64,000 bases of DNA, taken from Acanthopleura granulata. Its lineage: Eukaryota; Mollusca; Polyplacophora; Chitonida; Chitonidae. Below the pieces are notes generated by a model. That model was not told the DNA's origin. It did not search any database and was given only the letters and a program-made list of their open reading frames with translations. Every line of letters begins with the position of its first letter. Positions within the stretch are counted from its first letter, which is position 1. A program made the translations under genes and the position numbers. This document shows, in pieces, positions 47,601 through 59,152 of the stretch. Location: contig JABBOT010000003.1 of NCBI GenBank assembly GCA_016165875.1, positions 36,057,860 to 36,121,859 on the forward strand, read 5' to 3'.

Positions 47601-50600
47601 AACTTTTATTAGATTGACCTATGATAAAACATTGTACAGAGCTCAAATCATTCAAAGCAAACTACCTGATGTCTGACATTAGCCAACCAAGGAGGCCTGT
47701 TTTCTTTGCCGTCAGAAACAAGCAGTATAACGCCCCCTGCAGGATCCTGTCCGCCACGTGATAACACTGCCATAGCCTTCCGCAATCCTGGAATAATTGT
47801 TATTCGCATTAGGTGAATATTGAAAACCAACAATTAAATCAAGAGTTGCTACTCCTGAATAGTTAGTTCTAAGTCTTGACAACTCGCTCCAGCTAATTAT
47901 AGCTGTTTTTTTAGTGTAGCGGCGTTTTCAGGAAAGTAAATGTAGCACAATTTATAGCACAAGGCTTTACAAGTGGTTTCAGTTTAATCAGCTTTTGAAA
48001 ATGAGGTTTCAAAGTGGCTGAAACATTACAACCAAGTCCGGTCAAGCGGCGAACTCTTTCTTTCTTTTCTGTAACATGTGACTGTTTCTGTATATATAGT
48101 TGTATTCATAAATGAAAGCGGTAGAGTTGGATTCTAGCCTGCAGCCTTATTGTTCAGCAACTCTGGCTACGGCAAGATAAACACTTTTTTGAATGGGCAA
48201 TGAAGATGAACTAAACCTGTCAAACACATTTGTAAATGTAGTTTCGATAACAATCATACCGTCCCCTATGCTTGTCGCTCCGTAAGCTGTCTTTGGGATC
48301 TTATTCACGAGTTGAGCTCGTGTAGAGTTCTTCACCGCGGTAAGATGAGCCTTAATGTAGGCCTCGCTGCTGAACCAAACAATCCCTATCTGGTCTCCAT
48401 CGACGGCCACGTTCAGGATGTAGTTCTTAACAGCCTGTCGAAAGTAATCAAATCAAAACAATTGATATATACAACTTTTTACGTGTTACATGTATCCAGG
48501 TGAGAAGTATTTCATACATAGACACGCCTAGGGCCGATTTCACAAAGCAATTTTTAACTGAAGTCAAAGCCATTAAACTCAGTTTTACGGCTTACTGGAT
48601 ACTTCATAGTTTTGAAGTTTGTGCCACTGGTGCAATGACATGGCATACATGCACCATCCATGCTTTTATTTTAAAATTTCAAAAGAGTTTAATTTTAGTT
48701 TAGTGTTAAAAGTTTTACTTAAGTACAAAGTTGCTTTGTGGAGCCTACCCCAGGCATGTTTGTGATTTACGTACTTCTTTTACCTTAAAATACTTCACTG
48801 CTGCACGATGCGGTGGGGTTCACGAGTAGACGAAACCCAAGAAAAATCGTCACATCGTCTGTGCTGCGTGAAATCTTTCGTCACATAAGGTAGCCAACAG
48901 AACCAGGTAAAGGTGGTTTCGAACGCGCGACTCATTTCTTAGCCAATGCTGCCTACACCATTTGATTAACTTATCACATTCAATAATTTCGAAATTTTAC
49001 CTACAAACATGATAAATTATCACATAATCAATTTGCCACTGAATTTAATAAAGGACATCGGGCATCACACTTAGTGTGAGGACAGTGAAGACGCCAAGCT
49101 GTTTAATATATGCAACAGAAACAGGCTTCTTTAGGATTTTAAAAATAGAATTATGAGGACAACATAAATGACGAGTCGATCAATAGCAGTTAACTTCAGC
49201 TGTAATGCGAATATAACCTTTTGTTGCCAAAGCTTTTTGATTGGTGTTTTACTCCGTGTTCACGAATATTTAAAATTCATACGACTTGGACAAGCATTAT
49301 GGTGAAAGGAAACCGGTCAGAGCCCGGAGGATACCCGGGACCATCGGCAGGTTGCTGGCGGACCTTCCTACGCACGGTGGAGGAGAGGAAGCCAGCATGA
49401 GCAGGACTTGTACTTGTATGAGCCTTAGAGCTCTCAAGCGATTAACCAATTTCTAAATTCCAAAGACCTGTTTTCCATTTCTTTGACCTTTTTAATATAT
49501 TGAAAACTTAGTAGCGTGGATCTGCGCATATTACCTACATAAGAATGAAGATGAAAATATTCAGTTTTATTCGTTTAAAATGATTACTGAAACTACGCCT
49601 ATTTGTCCTTGGATACTGTACCATATTTGGAAGGAATGTGATGGCGTGAGTAAAGACAGAAAGAGAAACACTTCGTAATATGGCTAAAATAGTGACATGT
49701 ACATGTAGTAATTTAAGCCCAAACAAAGACATACAGCAGAATTACATACCTGTGCCAGCTTATACAGCTTGTTGTTGTGTGTCATGCTACCGGAGGTATC
49801 TAGCACTATGACTGTCCGTTTACTGCTGTGTTTTACAAATCGGAACGTGGGCTCAGTACTCGTCACGTCACGTGGCAGATTTGCGCCGTCTGCGAAATCG
49901 GGATGGCTCCTCAAAACCTGTGTCACAACAATATATTTCAACACAAGCATGATAGCCAAGAATGAAAAACGAAAATAATACACATACCATGTCACATCTT
50001 TAAAAAAAACCTTCCACTGGAAAAAAATGTGCTGAAAATGTAGATGCCGTCTGACCTGTCCTAGAATTTTAACGAAATATGTTTTGCCAAACCATAATTC
50101 AGATCAAAATTAAACACATAATTTACAGATGACCTTATGATGATAAAACACAATACATATATAGTTATGATCTTAAGTCATATCAATTGATTTCGCTCTG
50201 TTGTAGTTACGAGCTAACTGCAAAAAAGTGGAAAAAAGAGAGCCCATACCTCCCACACGCTTTTCCCGTCACAATTCCGGTTTTGTGTGGTCGGGGCCTG
50301 GCGATTGTGTAAAGTGTTCGGCGAATTTGTGTCGTTGTCACAAAACCAGACTACGTGGTCTAAAGTGTGGCTGTACATGAGGGAGCCGTATTTCCCAGAG
50401 AGACCCTCTTCGTCCTTGAACCGACAGAATTCATTTGGCAAACCATTCTTGAAGTCACAGAGGCCATTTCCCTTTATGAGGTCATACAACTCTCCTGTTC
50501 AAATAAATAAACGATACAAACTTGTTAACCGATTGCATGACAGAATGACTCATCTATTTGTCACTTGGCTGACTGCCTGATATGTGGCATGGGAGACTGA

Positions 50601-53600
50601 TTAACTGATTAATTGATTAATCGATAGGAAAATTATTTTACACTATAAGATACCAACATCTGAAACTATTAAAACAAGACCTAAAACACGGTATAAAAGT
50701 CACTTTTTGTATCGCGTAATTCTTCAGTATTTATCCCCTGCGCTAGTATTAACAAGAATATTATGCAAGAATTCTGGACGCTGCTTTTCCTGGTCCAAGG
50801 TTTCAGAATATTGCGTGAACTTTTTGAATTGCTCCTTGCAATTTGTTATTACCTCTAAGAGCTGTAGAACACCTGTTTCCTTCTATTTCTCCGTTCTCGG
50901 AAGCATAAAATTCCGGACTCAGAAACCCATCTGGATACTCGTCAAACACGCCATACCGTAAATGAGCCCATTCGTGTACAATAACCTGTCATAGCATAAT
51001 GAAATGGAACACATTTTTACATAAACATAACTAGGTCATTATAATGTTTGCATTTTAACCAAACAATAACTGAATGCATGACAGGAAATTGCATAATTAA
51101 AAGCGGATGGATTTATCTTTAACAGTGGTTCTTGTTTTGTTAAAACAATAAATATTATTATTCTACCGGAACAGAATTTTATTCTTTATATACATTAATA
51201 TTAGTATTATATATATTATACTGTTCTTCAGCATAATATTATATCATAAAGCAAGCTGAAGAGAAAATATTCAAGAAGATACTTAAAATAAACGCACATT
51301 AATTTCATCCGAGAGATATTTCTCAAACAAAAGGTAAAAGAGAAGCACATGTTGATGGCAGTGTCTCCAACACTGTAAAACGAAGATTAATGTTTAAAAC
51401 ATGAGATCCGTATTTACTGTCGCTAAAGGGACATCAAACTGTTGCAAATCGAATGAGTCATCGAGATGCATTGTATGCTGTGTTAACATTCACTATCCTT
51501 AATATAACAACGGTGTACTCAAAAGCTGTCAAAGCAAAGATCACCGTGAGCGCTGAGAGAAGTCGAACTGCATACAATTATAAAATTGGTTATGTTACTC
51601 TCGATACACGAAAAGACGCAATAAACGTCGGGATCGATTACAATGGAAGAGTCCGGATGAATTAAATGCATACCTTTAAGATTAAGGTTATTCTCCAAAA
51701 TGCAGTTGGAGATGGAGTTTGTAAATGACGGATTGGTTTGCTTAATTTGTTTAGCATTCCATCAATATTAAACTGTAGGGGAGCATAAATGTTAAAGTAC
51801 AATGAGGACGTTCAGTGAAAGAAGCAACGCTGATTACTATGCTGATTGTACAGAAAAAAATTGATGAAATCAAAGGTTATGATATGACACTATTGATGAT
51901 GACAATAATAATGAAGGAAGTCGACAAAGATAAGGCTGTAGACAATGAAAGCGAGGAAAATGATAATTATGACGATGCAATAATATACTGGCAAAGATGA
52001 CGATGACAACAACGACATTAACAAAGATGGCGAAAATGGTGATTTTGACAATGTAATGAGAGTCATGATAACGACGTTGACGATGGTGACAATGATCGAA
52101 ATGACTATAATGACGTTGTCTTGGTAAAATCACAATGCTGAGGACCAAAACGGCGGCGAGGATGATGATGATGAGAAAGACAATGATGGTGATGATAACA
52201 GTGATACCTGGAACGCTTTTACACGTTAGCCCGAAAACAAGCAAGTATGTTTACAAACCTTCTCGTAAGTTCCGTATTGTTCGGCAATGGTGGCATCTGT
52301 TAGGTACTCGGGCGTGACCTGCAGATACTCCCCTGGTTTTCCACATGGACTACTACGGATAACAAAAGGCTTGTGCCTCTGTTGCCCGTTCCGGTCCGTC
52401 CTGTCTACTACAATGTCGCTTACATCCATAGTTTGATTCGTGGCAGAAACATACTCTCGCCTGTTTGACCAACTTTTGGGTATTAACACAATAATCTCCT
52501 CGAAAAATGCTCGTTTCCTGAGAATAAAGAACCCTGTGATAATTAAGTTCTCTGAATGCATCATGTGTACTTGACGTGCTGAAAAAAAAAATGGGTATTG
52601 TCTACCAAATTTGACAATTATTGCGATTTTATAGAATTTGAACCATTGCAAATCAAGCCATTCGTATGACAATCGTCATTTCACGTCAGATAACTCAAGA
52701 TCACTCTCCACGTCAATGTTCAACACGAACTGCCCGAGGATTATGAAAGTGTGTAAAGTAAACATTAGGGGGTCGATTAATGCCAAGAGAAATGGTCGAC
52801 ATTTTCAGTTGTTCAGTCAAGTAGGAATGAATCTGAATGTTCTTAAAGAACTTACATTTAATTAGTGCAACCTGCTAGCTTCGAAGTAGACATTAATCAA
52901 ATTTCTGTACCTCAGTTGCAGTTTGAGTGCAACAGTTCATATACCCATCATCATTCAACACGATTCAAATACATTTAACATAGCCCCGAGATAAGTGGAA
53001 TTAAATACACACTTACGAAGCAGAGTGTCAGAGTGAACACGTTATCGATGATGTGTTTATCTGTTTGCAGAGGTAGATTTTGAAATAAAATCCACGTCTA
53101 ATATATGATATAGGATAAATTTACCATAGTTCTAGTTTTGTGTGTAGGTCTAATATCTTTCTACCCTTACATTTAGTTGATACTTTACCGTGTAGGCCTA
53201 CATTGTCAGCGTTTATTTTAACACATTAACGTGTTAGCAAAGTGTTACAAATATGCGTTATTTCACTGACACTTTTATTTGGTGTGAACTTACGACCATG
53301 TAGTTGAAATCGTCGCACAGCACAAAAGATCTCAAGTTACAAACGATGTATATATGACGAGGGTGTGCACTGCCATGACAGTAATGACGATTCATGCAAT
53401 GTCAAAATTGAAACCATCTCTCTTGCTGTATATGTGATCGTTGACGCTTTATATCTGGAAATCGTTCCCTCTTATCAGTAGGTGAATGTTGGCATATCCA
53501 AGACAAAGTGGCAGTCACATGTTCGATAGGAGGAAATAACCTGGTGATCTGACATCAACACAACCAAGTAGATATTATCTATTCAGATAAGAATATTATT

Positions 53601-54510
53601 TGGTTTGCACACCTGAAATCTAAATATTGTGTAAATGCTAAACATTCAAAATGCTGATGAATAAAAAAAAAGAAATAGCTAAGGTATAGGCGAAGGGTTG
53701 AGAGTTAAGCGTGTTGTGCAGACATTACGTGCAATACCTAAAATGTTCGATCCTGCACGTATGCAGAGTTCAGAAGATGATACGTTGTAATAACACTTAC
53801 AACAAATCTGTATGCGCCAAAAATACATTTGAGGGTGTCACCTAACCCTAATGTCTATCTTAAAATAGTTGTCTGAATTCAAATATACATTATTGTAAGG
53901 CATAACTTGAGACAATTCCGATTCTCAATTTGGGGTGCTATGCTTACAAATTAGTTTTCTTGTAACATGAAGCAGGAATTAGTCCACACATTGGCAAGTT
54001 ATGACTTCCGATTTCACCAAACATACCGCAGTGCCCAGCTGGTATATCGGAGACTGTGGCTGTTTTTGACTTGTATTGCTCCCAGGTTCTACGTGTGTCT
54101 TGCCTGGACATTCAACGATTTTCTCGATTAAAAAGTGCACAGTGTTTGTTATCAAAGACGAAAGAATAATAGTCACAAAAAATTAACTCTCTTGGTTATT
54201 TGATAAAGAAACTTATTATCAAAAACAAGAGAATAGCAGCCACAATATAGTTCACTTACTTTGTTATTTGATAAAGAAACTCCGATGCTTTGGTGAAGAC
54301 GTCTTGAATTCTATTCAGCAGAGATAGGTCTTCGGTAACATTGTCACCAATGGCGATAAGAATTTGTCTGTAACCGTTATTTTTCAAATAAATAGACCCT
54401 CGACCACAAGCTTCAGCCAGAGGCAAGTGGTCAAAACTCACGACTAAAACGATGATCAGAAAAGCACATTTGCAGGTGAAACCGCACCGCGAACCCAGAA
54501 CTCGGACCAT
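41334..54510 (-). CDS. CLCA: Calcium-activated chloride channel regulator (CLCA), complete, fifteen coding exons
   Basis: This is a CLCA protein: in vertebrates a secreted or membrane-bound, self-cleaving metallohydrolase whose VWA domain modulates TMEM16A chloride channels. Fifteen exons (listed separately) join in phase with GT-AG introns to 947 residues, normal for the family. In order: signal peptide (1-35); CLCA N-terminal domain with NNGYRQILIAI and VLIPKSW; zinc motif HEWAHLRYGVFDEY (174-187); VWA domain (about 325-505) with a complete MIDAS, D336-T-S-G-S340, T406 and D436; mid domain (508-690); a basic linker RNRERR in exon 12; fibronectin-III-like region (about 775-888); a transmembrane helix (898-921); and a cytosolic tail starting RRHKRRE. 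All catalytic and metal-binding residues are present, so the gene appears functional. The nearest start after the signal-peptide frame opens is ATG 54510. Ligand and channel partner in this organism are unknown. Confidence 0.95.
41645..41735 (-). mobile_element. Retroposon 3'-tail fragment, reversed, in a CLCA intron
   Basis: Starts GAATGAATGAG (reversed ATTC repeats), then GGCTTAATGCCACATTGGC and TAGCAATATCATGGCAG, the reverse of the 59.7-kb tail extended further into the element. Confidence 0.7.
42389..42529 (-). CDS. CLCA: CLCA coding exon 14 (FN3-like, middle)
   Basis: Phase 1 to 1, residues 812-859. It encodes SSYALWKSKDF, corresponding to the Y.IR.S block of CLCA, and a charged strand ending YTIYVEETG. 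Confidence 0.92.
43508..43624 (-). CDS. CLCA: CLCA coding exon 13 (FN3-like, first part)
   Basis: Phase 1 to 1, residues 773-812. It encodes FPPGKVTDLRV and VTLSWTATGADLDQG, the PP.. and W-containing strands of the fibronectin-III-like region. Confidence 0.93.
43975..44232 (-). CDS. CLCA: CLCA coding exon 12 (basic linker)
   Basis: Phase 1 to 1, residues 687-773. DDGIYSSYVTNF and GRYHVKVRVND close the mid domain. A Gly-rich, charged linker follows (GSGAAGRNRERRNTESRQQ), whose RNRERR could be a basic-residue protease site. VNFTPG ends the exon. Confidence 0.9.
44733..44905 (-). mobile_element. SINE family B, headless, in a CLCA intron
   Basis: Starts with (TATG)n, then GGGTTTAAGGTCGTACTCAA, GACGACGAGGAATCCTTGG and CACCAGACATGACACTATCC, as in the 31.5-kb copy. 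It stops before the head. Confidence 0.75.
45122..45229 (-). CDS. CLCA: CLCA coding exon 11
   Basis: Phase 1 to 1, residues 651-687. It encodes LSPVLQANVEAILERP and ends LALRDNGA, which continues into the GAGGD calcium-binding-like turn of the next exon. Confidence 0.92.
45783..45960 (-). CDS. CLCA: CLCA coding exon 10
   Basis: Phase 0 to 1, residues 592-651. It encodes GRWKLSIRNP, VTITVTSGMTDQSGP and a late VSVSK strand, part of the Ig-like mid domain of CLCA. Confidence 0.92.
46315..46565 (-). CDS. CLCA: CLCA coding exon 9
   Basis: Phase 1 to 0, residues 508-591. It encodes a beta-rich mid region with VVIDSSIGRKTEFLIG and VTTPSGRTI, as in the family domain after VWA. Confidence 0.92.
47031..47163 (-). 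mobile_element. SINE family A, headless, in a CLCA intron
   Basis: Reversed tail (CTCAAGAATATTTCATTTAT) and body ending AGACCTTCCCAG, about 50 bases from CLCA exon 8. Confidence 0.85.
47212..47380 (-). CDS. CLCA: CLCA coding exon 8 (end of VWA)
   Basis: Phase 0 to 1, residues 452-508. It encodes NNVIVDTIAI, SSYFFSDKGDSNALNEAF, the CLCA block that closes the VWA fold. A headless SINE lies only about 50 bases downstream in the intron. Confidence 0.95.
47666..47787 (-). CDS. CLCA: CLCA coding exon 7 (VWA)
   Basis: Phase 1 to 0, residues 411-451. It encodes GGVILLVSDGKEN, with the third MIDAS residue Asp436. The acceptor is AATTATTCCAG. Confidence 0.95.
48260..48434 (-). CDS. CLCA: CLCA coding exon 6 (VWA)
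   Basis: Phase 0 to 1, residues 353-411. It encodes DGDQIGIVWFSSEAYIKA and GATSIGDG, whose Thr406 is the second MIDAS element. Confidence 0.95.
48528..48757. mobile_element. MITE with terminal inverted repeats in a CLCA intron
   Basis: Left end CTAGGGCCGATTTCACAAAG and right end GTTGCTTTGTGGAGCCTACC (reversed) are complementary with gaps. Same terminal style as the 38.97-kb element, between CLCA exons 5 and 6. Confidence 0.55.
49235..49425 (-). mobile_element. SINE family A in a CLCA intron
   Basis: Reversed tail GATTGGTGTTTTACTCCG, body GGTTGCTGGCGGACC and a little past it (GAGAGGAAGCCAGCATGAGC), with the head decayed. Confidence 0.85.
49750..49917 (-). CDS. CLCA: CLCA coding exon 5 (MIDAS DxSxS)
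   Basis: Phase 0 to 0, residues 297-352. It encodes SHPDFADGANLP and the start of the VWA domain, TVIVLDTSGSM, with the DxSxS metal-binding motif at 336-340. Confidence 0.96.
50250..50494 (-). CDS. CLCA: CLCA coding exon 4
   Basis: Phase 1 to 0, residues 215-296. It is cysteine-bearing and encodes GKYGSLMYSHTLDHVVWFC, the SIM/LMY-like block after the zinc motif, and HNRQAPTTQNRNCDGKSVWE. Confidence 0.95.
50853..50985 (-). CDS. CLCA: CLCA coding exon 3 (HEWAH zinc motif)
   Basis: Phase 0 to 1, residues 171-215. It contains HEWAHLRYGVFDEYPDG, the HExxH metallohydrolase motif with the downstream acidic DEY typical of CLCA. Autocatalytic cleavage in mammals depends on this site. Confidence 0.97.
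51880..52200 (+). repeat. Degenerate GAT/GAC trinucleotide-rich tract in a CLCA intron
   Basis: Frequent GATGAC, AATGAT and GACGAT triplets over about 320 bases, just upstream (+ strand) of CLCA exon 2. It creates spurious Asp-rich (+) or Ile/Val-rich (-) reading frames. Confidence 0.75.
52259..52517 (-). CDS. CLCA: CLCA coding exon 2
   Basis: Phase 2 to 0, residues 84-170. It encodes FFEEIIVLIPKSW, then DIVVDRTDRNGQQRHKPFV and SPCGKPGEYLQVTPEYL, the conserved block before the metal site. The acceptor is TTATTCTCAG. Confidence 0.95.
52518..54259. other. CLCA first intron
   Basis: 1.74 kb, GT-AG, the longest intron of the gene. No repeats or nested genes recognised. Confidence 0.6.
54260..54510 (-). 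CDS. CLCA: CLCA coding exon 1 (start, signal peptide)
   Basis: Phase 0 to 2, residues 1-84. The hydrophobic core AFLIIVLVV is followed by the CLCA N-terminal signature NNGYRQILIAIGDNVTED. The donor AA|GTAAGTG carries two bases that make Lys84 with the next exon. Confidence 0.93.
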
Positions 54511-57500
54511 CTTGCCATCCGCACACAGCTACTTAACACTGTTTCGGCTGCAACTTTTGCACTCAGACTGTACAGAATATCAGGTGTGAATGCAGCCTTC
54601 ACCTGTCTGCAAGGAATGTACGTTTTGAAATATCAAAGATCCGTCATCTCCGGAAAAGGCATTTTAGGGTCAAACTGGTACACTCATTCATTGATGACAT
54701 TGTATAGATGTACCAAGCAAACCCGTTCAGTCTTCTAGGTTTATAATACGACAAGGAAGTCAGCTCATACGGATAATTGACCATACAACACAGATCTGTA
54801 GAAATCCGATGCGTCTCTCTGTCGATCTATAGGTAGAATTACAAAAGCAATGTCCCATTTTTTATACTTATACAAGGTATCCACTGACACCCGATTGAGT
54901 CCGTGACAATCTCCCAACGCACGCAATGTCATCTTATCTCCTGGGGACAGCACGACTCACTCACTGGCTGTCAGGTCCATACGTGGCGTGGTGGGAGGAG
55001 GCGGGGGTCGGGAAGGAGGCACCAGACAAGTGGAGTTTTTCTTTGTTCGTTGTCTTCGGTATTACAGCCCCCCTTTGACTCAGTAGTCCTCCTGGTTGGC
55101 AGTTGCCTTTATTTCCTTTAGATCTCATCTGGACCCCCCGGCAAGGTTTTAGAGCGCCTTCACTACAGGGTCGTCTGCATTCTTCACAACGGCTCAGGGC
55201 TCAAGGTCGCCCAGAATGCATGGCGAGCTCTGGATCTGTTATGTAAAACACATCAGAGCGTAAACAAGAATATGATAATGAGGTCTCAGAAGTGTTCAAT
55301 CTGACAGAAAAAGACACACACAGGCAGAAAAGATGCATAGAGTTCATGGGAATGTCAGATCGAACATGGAGATACATGTAGCGATTGTTGTGCAGGTATG
55401 CTAAACCTTGGCCATTTCTTGTATCCGGCACGGCCTTGATATCTGACGTGTAGCCTCAGCTAACCTGAAAATGGCACAGGCCTACATATTACCAGAATAT
55501 ATGTAACGTATAAGATAATCCACCGAGGACATCTACAGGAATATATTAACGTCGAAAAAATATAACCAAACATCATTTAATACAGCAATGATGCAGCATA
55601 TATTAGTCGTATACAGGTCTGCTCAATAATTTGTTTTGGACATGTGGACGTACAAAACAGTCGTTTCTAGCTATAATGTAAACATACCGTATGTAATCAA
55701 ATCACGTATTTGTTTCAAAAGGAAAAAGGCGCATAAGTACGGCGTGTTAGTAGGGCGCTGATTTACGACGAAGTGACCTCGCATACTACACAATGCTCGG
55801 GGAGATATGTCAACATACACATTGAGCATATCCTCACATATCTGAAATTGCAAAAGGGCATAAACATCAGTTGTTTCAGTATGGTACTGGTTTAAGGTTA
55901 AGTGTTTGCGTATGTTGTGTCTTAATCGGAACTATACTGACATATAAACACCCACGATATTTAAAGCCTATATCCTGTACTTAACATTTAAACCTCCGGT
56001 AAACCGACGTCTCTAATATCGTCACTTCAAGTAAACTATGGATCACTCGCTCGAGAACCTGCCGCCCACGGATCACACTGTTTAACTGTACGAATACATG
56101 GCCAACTCGGTTCATAATATACTTTACTGTCTATGTATAGCAATCGTGTTAATGCACACCGATTTGTTTTTCTTTGCCTTCGAGTAAAAACCGACCTGAT
56201 GTAAACTGACCACAGGCCTGACTTCACCCCGTCACTTGCACGTGTCATCGCTGCTCTAGTTTTACTCGATATATGCTATAGTGTTTTATAGTTTACGGAA
56301 TATGTGTATGACACGATTTTAAAGCAAATATGAAAGGATTAGTACCAAAGTATGCAGCATGTTTTTTACTCTGTGTTCAGTGTAAGGCTATCTAGTTCAT
56401 GTGTTGTTATAAATAATGAATGATACGACTTTTTATCCCTTCTTTTCTTGAATGGGTATGTAACTTATGACTGGTTACGCCCTTAGAACAGTGCTTAATG
56501 CTACAACAAATCTTTCATTCTTCTTTTGTTTGACAAAGTGTAAGTATACATACATGTTTCTCCTACTCGTCGGATAGGATACAGGATATCAGGCATCTTT
56601 AAATTCGTTTTTGCTTCGTGTAGGGTGAGTACGTCCAGGACATACAGAAGGTGTAGACCACGCAGGAATAAAACTTATTTCATAAATGGCATTTTGTAAA
56701 TCTTTTCTTGCTCAACTGTAAAGAACATACTCTTTATGTAGGATCGTATGATCAGAACAGTAATAGGTTATCACATTGATTTATAGCCATATTCGAAGAT
56801 ATATGTAGATTTGTTCGAACTGTACGTTGGAAAATGTAACTATGACATGATGTATGATACTACATATGTGTAGTTACGAACATGTAGCATATGTTATACA
56901 GAATTCTTTGTACAAACGTTTTTGTGTGTTAATTTTGAGCCTTTCTGTTGTACAAAACATGTGCCAATTTTGTTTTACAGGGAAACGCTAAATTACCGCT
57001 GATTGACAGGCACTTTCACTTCTGTCTCCGTCACACTTGAATACGCACGAAATTGAGCTACAATACTGGTAATTGACTGAAGCTTGGACTTGTCTCTATC
57101 ACGTACAACAACCAATCAACACTGAATCCTTCTCCCCTTGAACTTACAGCATTAGCACCGTGTAGCCTTGAATTTAAATGTTATATTTTATTCATGATAT
57201 GCACGTATCCGTTTATTACTGTGTGGGTCATGTGAGAACAAACGTTTACCTATACTTACTTCACCTTTTGAACTGTACATAAAACATCAAACTGAGACCG
57301 AGGTTAAGGCTTTAACGGAGTTTACTATATATCTCGACTTCAGTGATGGAAACCTTTCAACCTAAACGAGTAACGACCACACTTTTACCATTAAGGTGTT
57401 GGGAGACCGGTATATCCAGCATCTAGCATATTACAGTTAGATCTTCAGAAACAGTAGAAATCTTGAACGAACGTATACTGCATAGAGAGCTATATTTAGA

Positions 57501-57784
57501 CTCAGACTGCTTTGTAGAAGGAAATACCTGACATGCATATAGAGATAACTACCGATAATTATAGGGGAGTAACTACTGAAAGTTTGCTGATAATACCGAC
57601 AGTGAGGAAAGGCGCGTAATCTGGTGCAAGTAGGTAACAATGAGGCCTTTCATTTCCGGCCGTTATAGAATGTTATTCTTCTTCAGTTGCGATGTATGCA
57701 CGTATACTATTCGCAAACTGCACTTGTGGAATGTGACTAAAGCTATTCATAAATACGACATGCCATACAGCTTCGATTTGTTTA
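54511..57784. other. Upstream region of CLCA, gene-free
   Basis: Presumed promoter side of CLCA. No TATA box at a credible distance. A GC-rich GGGAGGAGGCGGGGGTCGGG at 54988 is the only notable compositional feature. No other gene seen. Confidence 0.45.
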
Positions 57785-58205
57785 CCTATTTTCGGTATCT
57801 ATATATTGATTTTCCGACAAGACTGACGAACACCACGTGCATGGCGTGTTATTCGAAACATAGTTTTCACATGTATCCTCATAGCTCGGTCCTGCATAGT
57901 TTTGTCCCCTAGGTGTCTTCATTGCTATAAACCGTCGCTCTGTCTGCAATTAATTTATTCATTTCATTTGTTCTTTAACGGTATATCTACTGATTTTCCG
58001 ACAATATTATTGACGCACACCATGTAAATTCATGGCTTGTAATGCGAAACATAGTTTTCAAAAACACGCTCATAACTTCGTTCTCTATAGTTTTGAGCTC
58101 ATAACTTCGTTCTCTATAGTTTTGAGCTCATAACTTCATTCTGTATAGTTTTGTCCCCTAGGTGACCTCATTGCTTTGAACCGTGGCTCTCTCTCTTTCT
58201 CTGCA
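57785..58205 (+). repeat. ~190-bp tandem duplication with a nested 29-bp repeat
   Basis: Both units contain GATTTTCCGACAA, AAACATAGTTTTCA, ATAGTTTTGTCCCCTAGGTG and AACCGT..CTCT (units about 57785-57950 and 57965-58205). The second unit carries three copies of a 29-base motif GCTCATAACTTCGTTCTC, at about 58068-58155. Confidence 0.85.
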
Positions 58206-58244
58206 ACCAATCGGTCTCTAATCAACTCGGACGCAAGCTGGAAT

Positions 58245-58385
58245 CCAGCTCTGACTGGTTGGGCTGCTACCTTAAGTCGTGGGAGGGGGGGGGGAGGTTG
58301 TCCGGTAACTGGCAATGTGCGGTACTTTATTCTGGTATCCTCCAGTCTTTAATCTGAATGCCATCGTAAATAAATATTACAACTA
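58245..58385 (+). repeat. Dispersed repeat shared with 19.6 kb
   Basis: Counterpart of the 19.5-kb repeat. It includes a G tract (58274-58297) and ends ATCGTAAATAAAT. Confidence 0.45.
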
Positions 58386-59127
58386 CAGAGTAGCCTATGG
58401 CCTTAAACACCATTGAAGCAATAAAAATTAACTTGCGTGGAGCCATTACAGGCCTCTGATGCGCACACACATTTACTGTCAAGCATGTTGTAGGTATATT
58501 CGGCTAATTCTAAACAAATTCATGACACACTAATCGAATAAATATAATGAAATTGCTTTGGTAAATCAAACGACTCGTGGTACATACAATAGCTTTTCAA
58601 AAAAGGGAAAAAAGCACTTCAGACATTTTACCAATATTTGGGAAAGTGCACATAAAATATTAAACCGACGCCAGGAAACCTGAAGGACTGTGGTTTCTCT
58701 CGACTTCCTCAGCTTATGCACGCCTCGCCACCTTTGTTTATAATTTAACTATTTTGTATTGAATTTAAAACACAAACAGACTGCTCCTCAGTGAGTATGG
58801 AAGTAAGTCCGTATAAAGCGTCAGACCCCAATTTGAAGACAGGCTCAACTCGTTGTACACCTAAGACTCTGGTAAAGGTCTCAGATTGCTAAAACACCTG
58901 AGCAAGTTGAGGTTACAGGATCCAATGTCTATGATATAAAAGACTACAACACAGCCAGCAACAATAATGTGATTGTTTGTAAATAACCATGTGTCATTAG
59001 CGGTGTCCATTTACATCGGTTTGGGTTTCATTCAAATATATATAGGTAACACTCATGTTTATGTGTTTAAACTGGCATGTACCTTAACGCATAGCTGTTT
59101 TCTACCCATCATAAATCGCGGGAGGTG

Positions 59128-59152
59128 TGTGTGGGGGGGGAGGGGGGGGGAG
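59128..59152 (+). repeat. G-rich tract
   Basis: GTGGGGGGGGAGGGGGGGG-type sequence, four G runs, with potential to form a G-quadruplex. Confidence 0.7.

Noticed and set aside
51870..52244. Minus-strand 124-codon Ile/Val/His-rich ORF as a membrane protein
   Set aside because: It is a translation of the GAT/GAC trinucleotide tract in a CLCA intron.
41334..54510. CLCA as a chloride channel itself
   Set aside because: It has a single membrane helix and an extracellular metallohydrolase/VWA layout. The family is now understood as channel regulators, not pores.
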